Part shown: positions 24,850 through 34,199 of the stretch, in pieces
Layout of the letters: every line of letters begins with the position of its first letter
How positions within the stretch are numbered: position 1 is the first letter of the stretch
DNA from: Bacteroidota bacterium
GTDB lineage: Bacteria > Bacteroidota > Bacteroidia > Chitinophagales > Chitinophagaceae
Assembly: GCA_023430465.1 (NCBI GenBank)
Contig: JAEZAM010000097.1
Coordinates: 1-56,267 of the forward strand
DNA length: 56,267 nt
Direction: 5' to 3'
Made by a program: the position numbers and the translations under genes
Notes under the pieces: generated by a model
Seen by the model: only the letters and a program-made list of their open reading frames with translations
Databases searched by the model: none
What the model was told of the DNA's origin: nothing

Positions 24850-27196
24850 TTTTTTGTTTTTTGAATAATGAACCGAAGTCGTAGCCAATGCCCACATTGA
24901 TATGCCTGGGTTCAGCAGGGGTATAGCTGTAACCGGAATTGCTTTTGCTGCTGGTGTATGCATAATAATTGTCGGTCACATTCATGAGGTTTGCCCATAT
25001 CTCCATTGATTTCCATTTGTAGCCTGCACGAAGGTGAAAAACATTGTATCCTTTGTATTCAACGGTGTTCAGCGGATCCATGTAATAACTGCCCACCCGT
25101 TGCCACTCTGCACCGATCCGGAAGCCGGCAATGAATGCGGGCTTGTACCAAATCTCGGCGTTGTGAATCCAGTTAGGTGCACCATTCATTTCGTTATCAT
25201 TATACGATACTCCTTTCTCCACGAACTGGTTAAACTCATGCCGGCTGTAAGCGGCGCTCCAGCGAATACTGATCGCTCTGGAAGGTGTGGCATTTACCCC
25301 GAACTCGATACCCCGGTGAGAGGTTTTTCCCGCGTTCATGTTTTGGGTGCTGCCATCATCCATTCGCACAGACACGATCTCATTGGTGCCCTTCATGCTG
25401 TAGATGCTGAAGTCCGCAGATAATTTTTCCCGGATAATTTCTGCCCAGCCCCCAATTTCACTGTTATAAAAAACAGAGGGCTGGAGGTCCGGCACTTTTA
25501 CACCCTTGTACATTTCTGTCACCTGTGGCGGAACAAAACCCTCACTGTAGTTCGCGTAAAAACCAATCCTGGGTGAGAAATTATAGGTGAACCCGATCTT
25601 CGGGCTTATCCGGCTGAAGTGGTTCAACGTATCCGCCGAGCCGCTGTACGCGGAGGGTTTGAGGTGATTGTCAAATTTATACCTGAACATATCGCCGCGA
25701 AGTGAGGCAACTACGCGCAGTTTATTGACCGGGCTGAATTCAAAGTTGAGAAACGCAGCATAGTTGTTCAAGCCGTTCCTGTAATCCGTGAGGATACTGT
25801 CGCGCCCCTGGTAGTTTTTATATACACCGGTGACGCTGTCTTTTTGCACCCGAATATATTGGGCGGAATAGTCAGATGGGCTTAAATCCACGCTGGCTCC
25901 TGCAATGATCACGGCATCTTTCCATGCAAGGCTCTGGCGATGCTGAACGATGGCCGCATATGACCGGAAGCCGGCTTCATTTATCTCCCCATGAGCCAGG
26001 TCCTTTTTACCGACCCAGGCGCCGGATGCCAGCCGCCGGTAATCATCTTTGATACCGTAGGCCGGATTCTGACCGATGGTATTGTCGCGGAATACAAGTG
26101 ATACGCTTGTCTTTGCCTGCTCGCTCCAGTTGTGCGCGAGCGTAGAGCGATAGCGGAGTGACTTTACCTTACGGTAGGTAAATGTTTGCTGGCTGCCAAA
26201 AGACCGGTTCACAAATCGCGCACTATCGATACCGCCGGCCATGTCACTGTAATAGTCAATGTAATTGAAACTGTTGGTGAGGAGGGTCTTTTTATTGAAG
26301 CGATAATCTGCCCTGACTGTGAGGCTTGTTTTGTGAAAATCGGTGTAGTCGATGTAACTGTTTCGTTTGTCTGCATAATATCCACTTATGACAAATCCCC
26401 ATTTCCCGGCCTGGAAAGAATTTTGAAGATCGGTTCTTTTATACCCGATGGTATTTCCCTGCAATGAAATCTTTGCCACAGGAACTGCAGTCGGTGAAGC
26501 GGTAATGAAATTGACTACGCCACCGATCGCTTCACTGCCATAGAGCGATGAGGACGGGCCTTTAATCACTTCAATGTTTTTTACAGAAGCCATATTTATC
26601 TCGAGCAGGGCATTGTGGTTAAACAGCCCGGTGGTGCGGATGGGTATCCCGTCTTCCAGGTAAAGAAAAAGGCTTTTTGTACTGATGGGCTGGCGAATGC
26701 TCATGCTGTGCTGTTCATTGCCAAGATTAACCATATAGACTCCACTGACCTTATTCAGTACCTGGTCGATACCGACAGGTTTGGCATCCTGTATCATTTT
26801 TGAGGAGATACTGCTGATCGCAATCGGGGCCAGTGATCGCCGTACACCTTCCTTATTCGCGGTGACGACAACCTCCTGGAGGGCTGAGTTTTCAGGCTGA
26901 AGACTGATAACAGTCACCAACTGTGCGGCTGGTATCATCATGGGCTGGTAGCCGATAGAAGTGACTGCAAAGTTGGTGCAGCAGTTGTCCATGGGTTTCA
27001 ATTCAAAGCTTCCATTGTCGGCAGTGGCGCAACCGCAGGTGCAGGCATTGTTGGTGCAACGGATGGAGGCTCCGGCGATGGGCTCTTTGGAGGCGGCATC
27101 AATGATCTTTCCTTTGTAGACCTGCTGGCCGCGCGAGAGGAGGGCAATGCAAAGCAGGCAGCAAAGCATCGCGCTTATTTTATAAAAGGCGGGCAT
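24836..27196 (-). CDS. TonB-dependent receptor with cysteine-rich N-domain, putative copper
   Basis: The protein (786 residues from the ATG at 27196) has a signal peptide, a carboxypeptidase-like beta domain (about 25-95), a plug (about 110-230; IEVIKGPSSSLYGSEAIGG) and a barrel ending INVGIGYDFGSLF. The beta domain is unusual: six cysteines occur as C47, C52, C54, C56 and the pair C72-C73 (IRCTNNACTCGC, NCC). Ordinary receptors of this class have none there. Together with the cysteine-rich neighbours and nos genes, copper uptake for NosZ is the best guess; NosA/OprC-type receptors do this in Pseudomonas. The substrate is inferred, not shown. Confidence 0.85.
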   Translation of the reverse strand: MPAFYKISAMLCCLLCIALLSRGQQVYKGKIIDAASKEPIAGASIRCTNNACTCGCATADNGSFELKPMDNCCTNFAVTSIGYQPMMIPAAQLVTVISLQPENSALQEVVVTANKEGVRRSLAPIAISSISSKMIQDAKPVGIDQVLNKVSGVYMVNLGNEQHSMSIRQPISTKSLFLYLEDGIPIRTTGLFNHNALLEINMASVKNIEVIKGPSSSLYGSEAIGGVVNFITASPTAVPVAKISLQGNTIGYKRTDLQNSFQAGKWGFVISGYYADKRNSYIDYTDFHKTSLTVRADYRFNKKTLLTNSFNYIDYYSDMAGGIDSARFVNRSFGSQQTFTYRKVKSLRYRSTLAHNWSEQAKTSVSLVFRDNTIGQNPAYGIKDDYRRLASGAWVGKKDLAHGEINEAGFRSYAAIVQHRQSLAWKDAVIIAGASVDLSPSDYSAQYIRVQKDSVTGVYKNYQGRDSILTDYRNGLNNYAAFLNFEFSPVNKLRVVASLRGDMFRYKFDNHLKPSAYSGSADTLNHFSRISPKIGFTYNFSPRIGFYANYSEGFVPPQVTEMYKGVKVPDLQPSVFYNSEIGGWAEIIREKLSADFSIYSMKGTNEIVSVRMDDGSTQNMNAGKTSHRGIEFGVNATPSRAISIRWSAAYSRHEFNQFVEKGVSYNDNEMNGAPNWIHNAEIWYKPAFIAGFRIGAEWQRVGSYYMDPLNTVEYKGYNVFHLRAGYKWKSMEIWANLMNVTDNYYAYTSSKSNSGYSYTPAEPRHINVGIGYDFGSLFKKQKNETK

Positions 27197-27288
27197 AAAA
27201 AGTTTTTTTACGGTGTATACCGGCATACTGATCCGCTATCGGGGAGGGACCGGTCTGATGAAAATGCAAAATGTAAAAGAGGAACGTA

Positions 27289-27663
27289 CTATGCCGTGGG
27301 CGGGTGGAATACTGCAAATGAACGATCAACAGGTTTGCCTGGATTGAATTTTTCGAAATGCCGGATACCGGATGAAAAAACGGGGGATAATGCTGTTGCA
27401 AAGAAGGATCGGGATGAGATCGCAACTGGCATGCTTTCCATCTTCAACGGGGCAGGGGTGTTCTTTTCCTGCTCCTCTTCCTGTTTCAATTTCTTCATGA
27501 GTACACAGCTTCCCTTGCACTTCAACTGTGGCCGGGTGCGGTTCTCACAAAGATTCCGCGCTATGGCTTCCCGGTTCAGTTCGAAAGAAGCGACAACCGC
27601 CCACTTGCTGAACGTCTGGCAGAGCAGCAACAACATGAGTGTGACGATTGCAATTGGTTTCAT
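27289..27663 (-). CDS. Small exported protein with conserved-looking three-cysteine motif
   Basis: From the ATG at 27663 the protein has 124 residues: an N-terminal hydrophobic segment (about 1-25) and a charged tail. The centre reads LCENRTRPQLKCKGSCVLMK, with C39, C49 and C53, a possible metal-binding or disulfide motif, followed by a lysine/glutamate-rich helix. I do not recognise a named family. It lies 92 bases before the cysteine-rich TonB receptor gene and 95 bases after nosY on the same strand. It may be a periplasmic copper carrier or regulator for the receptor; that is a guess from context. The start was set at 27663 because the signal-like segment follows directly. Confidence 0.6.
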   Translation of the reverse strand: MKPIAIVTLMLLLLCQTFSKWAVVASFELNREAIARNLCENRTRPQLKCKGSCVLMKKLKQEEEQEKNTPAPLKMESMPVAISSRSFFATALSPVFSSGIRHFEKFNPGKPVDRSFAVFHPPTA

Positions 27664-27758
27664 TCGATAACAAAGATACAAGATGATACGACTCGGGGTA
27701 TCGTTAAGATCATGCAGGTCATTGATTTTACTCAATGGACCGGGACGTACCGGATGAT

Positions 27759-28526
27759 TTAAAGATCTTTTTTCCGGAAGGATCTTGTGGCCAGTACGAG
27801 TGGCAGGGTGATCCACAGAAACATAATGCCTACAGTAAAGAGGATACCTGTACTGCTGCCAAAGAAGTCTTTATAAAGTGCACCGGTATAGCCCATGAGC
27901 GCGCTCACGTCCATTTTCAGCATAATAAATATGCGGCCAAGGTCAATAGGGTTAAGGGCGGAAAGCAGCAGGGTGAATTTTTCCATGGGATAATCACTGA
28001 AACTGAAGAGGATCAGCAGTACCAGGCCATCATAGATCAGCGCGAAATAGAACCAGAGCAGGAGTGCGGTTCCGATACCTCTTGTTTTATCGCGTGCTTT
28101 AACCGAGGCAAGGAAAGCAATGGAGGTGAAGACCAGTGTCAGTGCGGCGCCGGTAAACAACAACGCGATCCCGGTCTCGTTGAACGCAAACAGGATTACT
28201 GGCACACCAACACCAAAGAAGAACGCACTGAGGAGGGACAGCGCAACACCGGCATACTCGCTGAGCAGGATCTTCGTCCGGCTCATGGGCTGTGACAGCA
28301 TGAGCTCGATGAATTCGTATGAGTTATAATAATGAATGGTACTGAAGACCATGCTGATCAGCGGTACCACGATCAATACAATGTTCAGCAGACCTAGCAG
28401 AGCCTTGCTTTCATTTTCCTCTAATTGGAAAAGACTGATGGATACAAGCAGCAGAAACAGGGTGTATGCAATTACCACCTTGCTGCGCAGGATATCATAT
28501 AGAACGTATCGGGATAGTTTGAGCAT
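27759..28526 (-). CDS. nosY: NosY, ABC-type permease for N2O reductase maturation
   Basis: The 255-residue protein has six hydrophobic segments and the ABC-2 permease layout. FSTIHYYNSYEFIELMLSQP is a typical NosY-like coupling region. With the ATPase NosF it forms the ABC complex that, together with NosD, supports CuZ assembly, probably by moving sulfur across the membrane. It follows nosF by ten bases and is the last recognised nos gene; the copper-type genes follow. Confidence 0.92.
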   Translation of the reverse strand: MLKLSRYVLYDILRSKVVIAYTLFLLLVSISLFQLEENESKALLGLLNIVLIVVPLISMVFSTIHYYNSYEFIELMLSQPMSRTKILLSEYAGVALSLLSAFFFGVGVPVILFAFNETGIALLFTGAALTLVFTSIAFLASVKARDKTRGIGTALLLWFYFALIYDGLVLLILFSFSDYPMEKFTLLLSALNPIDLGRIFIMLKMDVSALMGYTGALYKDFFGSSTGILFTVGIMFLWITLPLVLATRSFRKKDL

Positions 28527-28536
28527 TGTATCGGTT

Positions 28537-29304
28537 TTAGTTGACCTGGTTGGTTATTTCTTTTGCAATGGACTCATTGATCCCAAGGCTGTCCTTTTTT
28601 CCCGTACGCATTACCTGCGCAATGGCCCGGCCAAGTTTGGATTCGCCGGTTTCGTGGCGGAGCGTTGCAATGTCTTTCAGGAAGATCAGTTTCCCTTCCT
28701 GTAGGTACATTACGTGCGTGGTAAGATCATCCAGGTCACTGAGAATGTGTGATGTGATCAGAATCAGTTTCTTTTTTTCTTTCTCCTGCATGATCTTTTC
28801 CTTCAGTATTTCGGATGAAAGCGGGTCAAGACCTGCGGTTGGTTCGTCAAGGATGAGTATGGCGGGGTTGAAATAAAAAGCAAGGGCAGCGCTCACTTTC
28901 TGGCGGGTGCCGCCGCTAAGTGTACGCATCGGTTTATCGAAGATCGCGCGAAGGTTGAAGCGGTCGAACAGGTCTGTGTCGAGTTCCGACTCCGGGACTT
29001 TGCGGATATCTTTCATCATGGTGAACAGTTGCCCGATCTTCATGTTGTCCGGATACCGTCCGATTTGCGGCATATATCCGATCTTGCTTCTATAGGACGG
29101 GTCGCTGTTGATGGGCTTTGTATCCACATAGATCACGCCGCTGTCGGGTTTTACCATGGCGAGTATGCTTTTGATCAGCGTGGTCTTGCCGGAGCCATTC
29201 GGCCCGATCAGCGAAATCACCTGGCCGCTGTCGAATCGCGCGGAAATATTGTCGAGGGCCTGCAGTTTCCTGAATCGTTTTCGCAGGTTTTCAATTCGGA
29301 TCAT
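28537..29304 (-). CDS. nosF: NosF, ABC ATPase for N2O reductase maturation
   Basis: The 255-residue ATPase has a Walker A motif GPNGSGKTT (34-42), the ABC signature LSGGTRQK (129-136) and Walker B ILILDEPT (149-156) with LITSHILSDLDD as the switch region. It pairs with NosY next door and with NosD outside the membrane to mature the CuZ centre of NosZ. Its start overlaps the nosD stop by four bases, which indicates translational coupling. Confidence 0.94.
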   Translation of the reverse strand: MIRIENLRKRFRKLQALDNISARFDSGQVISLIGPNGSGKTTLIKSILAMVKPDSGVIYVDTKPINSDPSYRSKIGYMPQIGRYPDNMKIGQLFTMMKDIRKVPESELDTDLFDRFNLRAIFDKPMRTLSGGTRQKVSAALAFYFNPAILILDEPTAGLDPLSSEILKEKIMQEKEKKKLILITSHILSDLDDLTTHVMYLQEGKLIFLKDIATLRHETGESKLGRAIAQVMRTGKKDSLGINESIAKEITNQVN

Positions 29305-30533
29305 AGCTTATTTGGCTTTATCATCGGTTTGCCATCCACCAGGTTTTCCGGTGTCAGGCTGGGAATTGCTTTTTCTGTTTTATCGAGCAGCGATACCATG
29401 AAGCTTCTCATTAAAATCAACGTCGTCGGGTTTTGCTCCACTATCATGGCGTACATGCTGACCGGGTGGTAAGGTACATCACCTATGCCGTCTTTATTCA
29501 TATCATACCCGTCGTACCGATCCCAGTAGTTATTATTGAATACATTGAGAGTCATGGTCCCGTTGGTGGCAATATCAAAAGAGTTGCCCTGGAAATTATT
29601 GTGATGAAAATCGTTGTTGTCACAGCTTGCCTGGACCTTGATCGCCCAGCCATTTCCTTTGAATACATTTCTGCCGATATCGATCCGGCTGCTGCCCTCC
29701 ATATGGATAGCGGTGGTATTCCGGATAAATTTATTTCCACTGATCACGCTGTTGGAGATATCCTTCAGCAGGATGCCGTATGCACTTGCCCCCCAGTTTT
29801 CCTCAAAATGGTTGTTTTCCATCCGAACGTTTTTCGTATACATGACGGCAACGCCCGCGCCGTTGTTACGAAACGTATTTTCCAGGTAGGTGTCGTTGTG
29901 AGAGAACATGAAATGCAGACCATAGCGTACGTTTCGTTCGCTGACATTTCTTCTTATGACCGATTCCGTTACAAATTCAAAATAGATCCCGTCGCGGTGA
30001 CCCTCGATGCGATTGCTTTCGATGTTCATGTGTTCGCATTTCCACAGGTGAATACCATTTCCGGATGAGTGTTCGGATTTATTGGTACCCCGGATCGTGT
30101 TGTTCCTGATCAGCGAATGGGTTGAATTGGAGATATGAATCGCAAATGAAGTGTTTGTGATCAGGTTGTGTTCGATGGTGATGTTGGTGGCATCGATGAT
30201 CTTAATCGCAGCGAAATCATTCATGGAAGAATATCCCGCATTGGCGAAATGTATACCCCGAACGAGGATCTCACGGCCTGTAAGGGTCAGTATTTCATGC
30301 TTGAGCTGTCCGTCCAGCACCGGGTTTCCAACACCGATCAGTTTGATCTTTTTTGCTATCACAATATTTCCCTCCCTGTATGTGCCGCTGTGCAGGAGGA
30401 TTGTATCGCCGTCCTTTGCAAGGCGCACCGCCTGCCGAAGCGTTGGTACGGTTTTACCGTGTCCGGCTACAATGGTGCCTGCAATGGCCGCGTGCATGAT
30501 AAGCAAAAAGGGTATCGTCAGTAGATATCTCAT
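29301..30533 (-). CDS. nosD: NosD, periplasmic beta-helix maturation factor
   Basis: The protein (410 residues from the ATG at 30533) starts with a signal peptide (about 1-18, ending IAGT) followed by a right-handed beta-helix with many parallel coils: repeated N-x-I and N-x-F steps such as SLIRNNTIRG, IESNRIEGH and VISGNKFIRN. NosD works with NosF and NosY in building the CuZ site. The start overlaps the upstream fusion gene as ATGA. The open frame begins ten codons earlier inside that gene, so the later ATG before the signal peptide is preferred. Confidence 0.93.
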   Translation of the reverse strand: MRYLLTIPFLLIMHAAIAGTIVAGHGKTVPTLRQAVRLAKDGDTILLHSGTYREGNIVIAKKIKLIGVGNPVLDGQLKHEILTLTGREILVRGIHFANAGYSSMNDFAAIKIIDATNITIEHNLITNTSFAIHISNSTHSLIRNNTIRGTNKSEHSSGNGIHLWKCEHMNIESNRIEGHRDGIYFEFVTESVIRRNVSERNVRYGLHFMFSHNDTYLENTFRNNGAGVAVMYTKNVRMENNHFEENWGASAYGILLKDISNSVISGNKFIRNTTAIHMEGSSRIDIGRNVFKGNGWAIKVQASCDNNDFHHNNFQGNSFDIATNGTMTLNVFNNNYWDRYDGYDMNKDGIGDVPYHPVSMYAMIVEQNPTTLILMRSFMVSLLDKTEKAIPSLTPENLVDGKPMIKPNKL

Positions 30534-31570
30534 TTTACGAGGATATTGTACAGGGTTGCCCAATTGGTCACCTTGCTGCCTTCAATGCCATCGGATACTT
30601 TCTGTGCAGCGTGTTTGCCGTCAAACGCTCCGGCGTTCCCACCCATCGGGCTTTTTAGCTGGCTGCTCACGACGAATTCAGCGTCCTGGACTTTTATGAA
30701 TTTATCAGGGTTGTTGTAGTCAACAAACAGGGTTTGGTGAATGCTGCTCATTTCCACACCACGGCGGTTCATGAAAACAGCCACACAATGCGCATCATCA
30801 AACTTGTACACTTTACCTTTCTTGGTTACGATCTCCGCACCAAATTTGGGGTCCATGATGGTCATTTTACACTCTGCACAGTTATCTTTTCCAAAAGCGA
30901 TCTTTTCCGGTTTCGGATTGCATCCGGTGAGCAACACCAACGCCAGCACAGCGATGGTGGCAGTGGCAAGTGGTTTCTTTTGAGACATGTTTCTTGATTT
31001 TTTTCTTTTTCGCCAGTCGAGGAACCAGACCAGCGCGAATAGTGCAGTAGAGCCGACCATGATCCATCCACCCGTATCCGGGTAAGAATAGGAATCGAAA
31101 TTCAATAGTTTTTTATGACCGATCAGTGGAGGCTGATAGGAGAGACCCGGCACCTGGATGGCGGCTGAGGGATCGAGGTCATGGCCATAGTCATAGCCCC
31201 ACATGTAAAAGTCAATCATAGCTGCAATGCCGGCCAGTACGCAAAGGATGAGGTAGGCAAACAGCAGCTTACGGCTGCCGGTAATGGCTATCAGCAATCC
31301 GAACGCCACGAACGCGCCGAGTATATACACGAGGAAACCAAATTCGGGGAACATCTCAGCCTTGATGTGCTTCATCCCGATATAGTGGTTAAGGCCATTT
31401 ATGATCTCTACCTGCCCAGTTATCTTATCCAGCCATATCTGCATGGACAGGCCCTCCGGGTATTGCGGCGCAATAAGGTAAATCGACCAGACCGGGAAAA
31501 AATATATTGCCAGCATAGCAAGAGATCCAATCGCGATCACCAGCCTGGACGGCACACTCAGCTTGTTCAT
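30530..31570 (-). CDS. nosL: Membrane protein fused to NosL copper lipoprotein
   Basis: The 346-residue frame has two parts. Residues 1-190 carry about four membrane helices with a periplasmic loop, as in a membrane protein usually encoded just before nosL in Bacteroidota. Residues 195-346 are a complete NosL: an internal lipoprotein signal with lipobox LLTGC (C217), then DNCAECKMTIMD (C231, C234, M236) and FDDAHCVAVF. NosL delivers Cu(I) for NosZ. An internal ATG at 30986-30988 (residue 195) would give normal NosL, so either two proteins are made from one frame or a one-base change in the A-rich joint fused two genes. Confidence 0.85.
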   Translation of the reverse strand: MNKLSVPSRLVIAIGSLAMLAIYFFPVWSIYLIAPQYPEGLSMQIWLDKITGQVEIINGLNHYIGMKHIKAEMFPEFGFLVYILGAFVAFGLLIAITGSRKLLFAYLILCVLAGIAAMIDFYMWGYDYGHDLDPSAAIQVPGLSYQPPLIGHKKLLNFDSYSYPDTGGWIMVGSTALFALVWFLDWRKRKKSRNMSQKKPLATATIAVLALVLLTGCNPKPEKIAFGKDNCAECKMTIMDPKFGAEIVTKKGKVYKFDDAHCVAVFMNRRGVEMSSIHQTLFVDYNNPDKFIKVQDAEFVVSSQLKSPMGGNAGAFDGKHAAQKVSDGIEGSKVTNWATLYNILVK

Positions 31571-31591
31571 AACCTATCTGCTTTAAAACAA

Positions 31592-31617
31592 CATCCGGGA
31601 CCGTGAGGTCCCGGATG
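31592..31617 (-). terminator. Intercistronic hairpin after nosZ
   Basis: A perfect 11-bp stem CATCCGGGACC/GGTCCCGGATG with a GTGA loop lies in the 95-base gap between nosZ and the membrane/nosL gene. On the reverse strand it is followed by TTGTTTT, a weak T tract. It is probably a leaky terminator or 3'-end stabiliser that yields more nosZ than maturation-gene mRNA. Confidence 0.75.
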
Positions 31618-31665
31618 CGTTTGATGAAAATGAAGACCTCAGTTTAGTTGTTGAGCATTTTTCTG

Positions 31666-33678
31666 TTATTTGGCTGCTGCGGCATTTGTGCTGTCACCGC
31701 TCACGGCCGGTTTGTTGGTACCTGTGCTGAAGTGCAGTGCAACATTGGATCCGGCAGGTGATACCCGCAGGTATCCGGACATTTCCTGGTGCAGCGCAGA
31801 ACAGAAGTCAGTACAATAGAACGGGAAGATGCCTACACGGTCTGCTTTCCATTTGATTGTTTGTGTTTCGCCAGGCATGATCAGTATCTCTGCATTGTTC
31901 GCTCCTTTGATGGCAAAGCCATGCGGCACATCCCAGTCCTGTTCGAGGTTGGTTACGTGGAAATAAACCTCATCACCGACCTTGACTCCTTCGATATTAT
32001 CCGGGGTAAGGTGAGAACGAATGGCAGTCATCCATACATGCACCTGGTTGCCCTGTCTTTCTATCTTGGCTTTGGCTTCGCCTTTTGCTGCATAGGGGTG
32101 GGTATTTTCTTCGATCTTGTAGATCTTTCTTTGTTTACCCATCAACATGCTCGCGGGAATTGCTTCAGCATAGTGTGGTTCGCCGGTTGTAGGAAAGTCG
32201 AGTACCAGCTTCATTTTTTCGCCACTGATATCATAAAGTTGCGCACTCTGGGTCAGCTCAGGACCGGTTGGCAGATAACGGTCTTTGGTGATCTTGTTGT
32301 ACGCCACCATGTATTTTCCGTGTGGTTTCGCAGTCGGGCCGCCAGGGATGGACAGGTGACCGATGGAATAGTAAGTGGGTACACGGTCCAGGACTTTCAG
32401 ATCACTGATGCTCCACTTTACGATCTCAGAAGACACAAACATGGAGGTGTAAGCATTTCCTTTGCCGTCAAACTCTGTGTGAAGAGGGCCCAGACCCGGC
32501 TTGGCCACTTCGCCATGAAGCGCTGCTTCATATTTGATGACAGGAATGCCGTCATAATCGCCATCATAGGCTTTGTCGGCAATGGCTTTTTGCAGTTTGG
32601 TAAAAGAAAATACCGGGATGCTGGCTGCAAGTTTGCCTGAAGCTACGATGTATTCCCCGGTTGGGTCTACGTCGGTACCGTGCGGTGATTTCGGACAAGG
32701 GATCAGGTACACCATGTCCGGGCAATCAGCAGGATCAAGCACGAGCACTTCGGTCTTCATAGTGCTGGTAGCGGTATGTGTATTTTCGTCGTATACGTTG
32801 TGTGCATATTTAACGGCCTGTTTCTTTGCCTTGCCTGCCTTCAGGTATTCTTCGGCTTTTTTCCAGTTGACCGCCATTACGAAGTCTTTATCTTTCTGCG
32901 ATGCATTCACTTCAAGCAGCGTGTTTGCTTTCTCTGAGTTGTAGCAACTGAAGAAGAACCATCCGTGTGATTTTCCTTTGCCTGCACGCGACAGGTCAAA
33001 GTTTACGCCCGGAGTGCGGATCTGGAAAGCAATGTTCATTTCACCGGAGGTAGGATTTACAGATACGAAACTGATAGATCCTTTGAAATTGCTTTTGTAG
33101 GTGTTGATGGGGACATCACCGTTCTGATCATCGAGTGGCACACTGAAGCGTGTTGCTGCTACGATGTACTCGGAATTTTCAGTGATAAAGGGTGAGGCGT
33201 GGTTACCCGCGCTGTTGGGGATCTCAAGAATCTCTGAAGTTCTGAAAGTTGTCAGATCGATGCGTGCGAGCCGCGGGGTATTGTTTCCGTTGGCAAAGGC
33301 CCAACGACCATCATGTTCGCCCTTTGTTTGGGATAGGGCGATGTGGTGCTGGTCATCCCAGGGCACGAAGCCATGAGAGGTATTCAGCATTGGCTTGGTT
33401 TCTTCGCTGAAGCCATAACCGCTTTCGGGCGATTGCGAGAATACGGGGATAACACGGAACAGGCGACCCGAAGGGATACCATATACGGCAACCTGTCCAT
33501 TGAAACCACCGGAGACAATGTTGTAGAATTCATCGTATTTACCAGGGGCCACGAATGATTTGGCGGCATCGCCTTCTGCAGCAGCCTGGGCAGTTTTTGG
33601 TTTGCAACCCTGCATCGAGTAAAGGCATGCAGAGGTCAGTATCAAAACCCCGAGGGTTTTGAAGTAGTTGAGTTTCAT
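31666..33678 (-). CDS. nosZ: Nitrous oxide reductase, clade II NosZ
   Basis: The 670-residue enzyme reduces N2O to N2 in the periplasm. It has a Sec-type signal ending YSMQGC (possible lipoprotein, C25) rather than a Tat signal, which marks clade II. A seven-bladed propeller carries the CuZ histidines (TSHGF, DDQHH, PHGTDVDP, GPLHTEF, KPHGKY, EPHYAE), and a C-terminal cupredoxin holds CuA: CTDFCSALHQEM (C622, C626, H630, M633). All expected ligands seem present. It follows a cytochrome c gene and is followed by a hairpin and the maturation genes nosL, nosD, nosF and nosY. Confidence 0.97.
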   Translation of the reverse strand: MKLNYFKTLGVLILTSACLYSMQGCKPKTAQAAAEGDAAKSFVAPGKYDEFYNIVSGGFNGQVAVYGIPSGRLFRVIPVFSQSPESGYGFSEETKPMLNTSHGFVPWDDQHHIALSQTKGEHDGRWAFANGNNTPRLARIDLTTFRTSEILEIPNSAGNHASPFITENSEYIVAATRFSVPLDDQNGDVPINTYKSNFKGSISFVSVNPTSGEMNIAFQIRTPGVNFDLSRAGKGKSHGWFFFSCYNSEKANTLLEVNASQKDKDFVMAVNWKKAEEYLKAGKAKKQAVKYAHNVYDENTHTATSTMKTEVLVLDPADCPDMVYLIPCPKSPHGTDVDPTGEYIVASGKLAASIPVFSFTKLQKAIADKAYDGDYDGIPVIKYEAALHGEVAKPGLGPLHTEFDGKGNAYTSMFVSSEIVKWSISDLKVLDRVPTYYSIGHLSIPGGPTAKPHGKYMVAYNKITKDRYLPTGPELTQSAQLYDISGEKMKLVLDFPTTGEPHYAEAIPASMLMGKQRKIYKIEENTHPYAAKGEAKAKIERQGNQVHVWMTAIRSHLTPDNIEGVKVGDEVYFHVTNLEQDWDVPHGFAIKGANNAEILIMPGETQTIKWKADRVGIFPFYCTDFCSALHQEMSGYLRVSPAGSNVALHFSTGTNKPAVSGDSTNAAAAK

Positions 33679-33719
33679 ACTGTCAATTTATTTAAATGAG
33701 AAGAATGGTTGCTTAGGTT

Positions 33720-34199
33720 TTAATTAACGCCATCATTGGAGCGCATGAATTCAAGTATTTGCCGGGAATCATCTTTGGAGATGTTTTGATTGGGCATTCT
33801 TACGAGACATTGCTCAAGCAGCTTTTGGGCTTCCGGATCTTTTTCCAGCATCATGTCCACGTTCGTGATCATGTTCATGATCCAATGTGGTTCTCTTTTC
33901 TGTGTAACGCCTTTCCAGCCCGGGCCTACAAGTCTTTCGTCATTCAGCTTGTGGCAGGCCTGGCATTTCATTTCATAAATGCCTTTACCTGCAGCTACCC
34001 ACTCTTTGTTCAATGGGGTCGTCAATTCAACATCACCGGGTTTGATTTCGTTTCCATGAACTTCAGGTTTTGCTGTCGGGTCTTCGACGGTTGCGGAAGG
34101 TGCGGTCTCTGTGGCGGGCTTTTCTTCGTTGTTGCAGGCTACCATGAAAAAGATTCCGGCAGTGAACATAGCGATCGCTAATCGTGAGGTAAGTTTCAT
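33720..34199 (-). CDS. Cytochrome c lipoprotein, probable electron donor to NosZ
   Basis: The 159-residue protein has a lipoprotein signal ending FFMVAC (C22), an acidic low-complexity linker (about 25-60) and a class I cytochrome c domain with CQACH (C79, C82, H83) and a likely Met ligand in VRMPNQ (M135). It is the first gene of the nos cluster, 41 bases before nosZ, as in other clade II clusters where cytochromes carry electrons from the quinol chain. The promoter with a large palindrome lies directly upstream. Confidence 0.92.
   Translation of the reverse strand: MKLTSRLAIAMFTAGIFFMVACNNEEKPATETAPSATVEDPTAKPEVHGNEIKPGDVELTTPLNKEWVAAGKGIYEMKCQACHKLNDERLVGPGWKGVTQKREPHWIMNMITNVDMMLEKDPEAQKLLEQCLVRMPNQNISKDDSRQILEFMRSNDGVN

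Noticed and set aside
29433..30068. Open frame of 211 codons antisense to nosD
   Set aside because: Repetitive isoleucine/valine-rich translation that mirrors the beta-helix repeats of nosD.
31789..32640. Open frame of 283 codons antisense to nosZ
   Set aside because: It lies wholly inside nosZ on the other strand, has no recognisable domain and no promoter; codon constraints of nosZ explain it.
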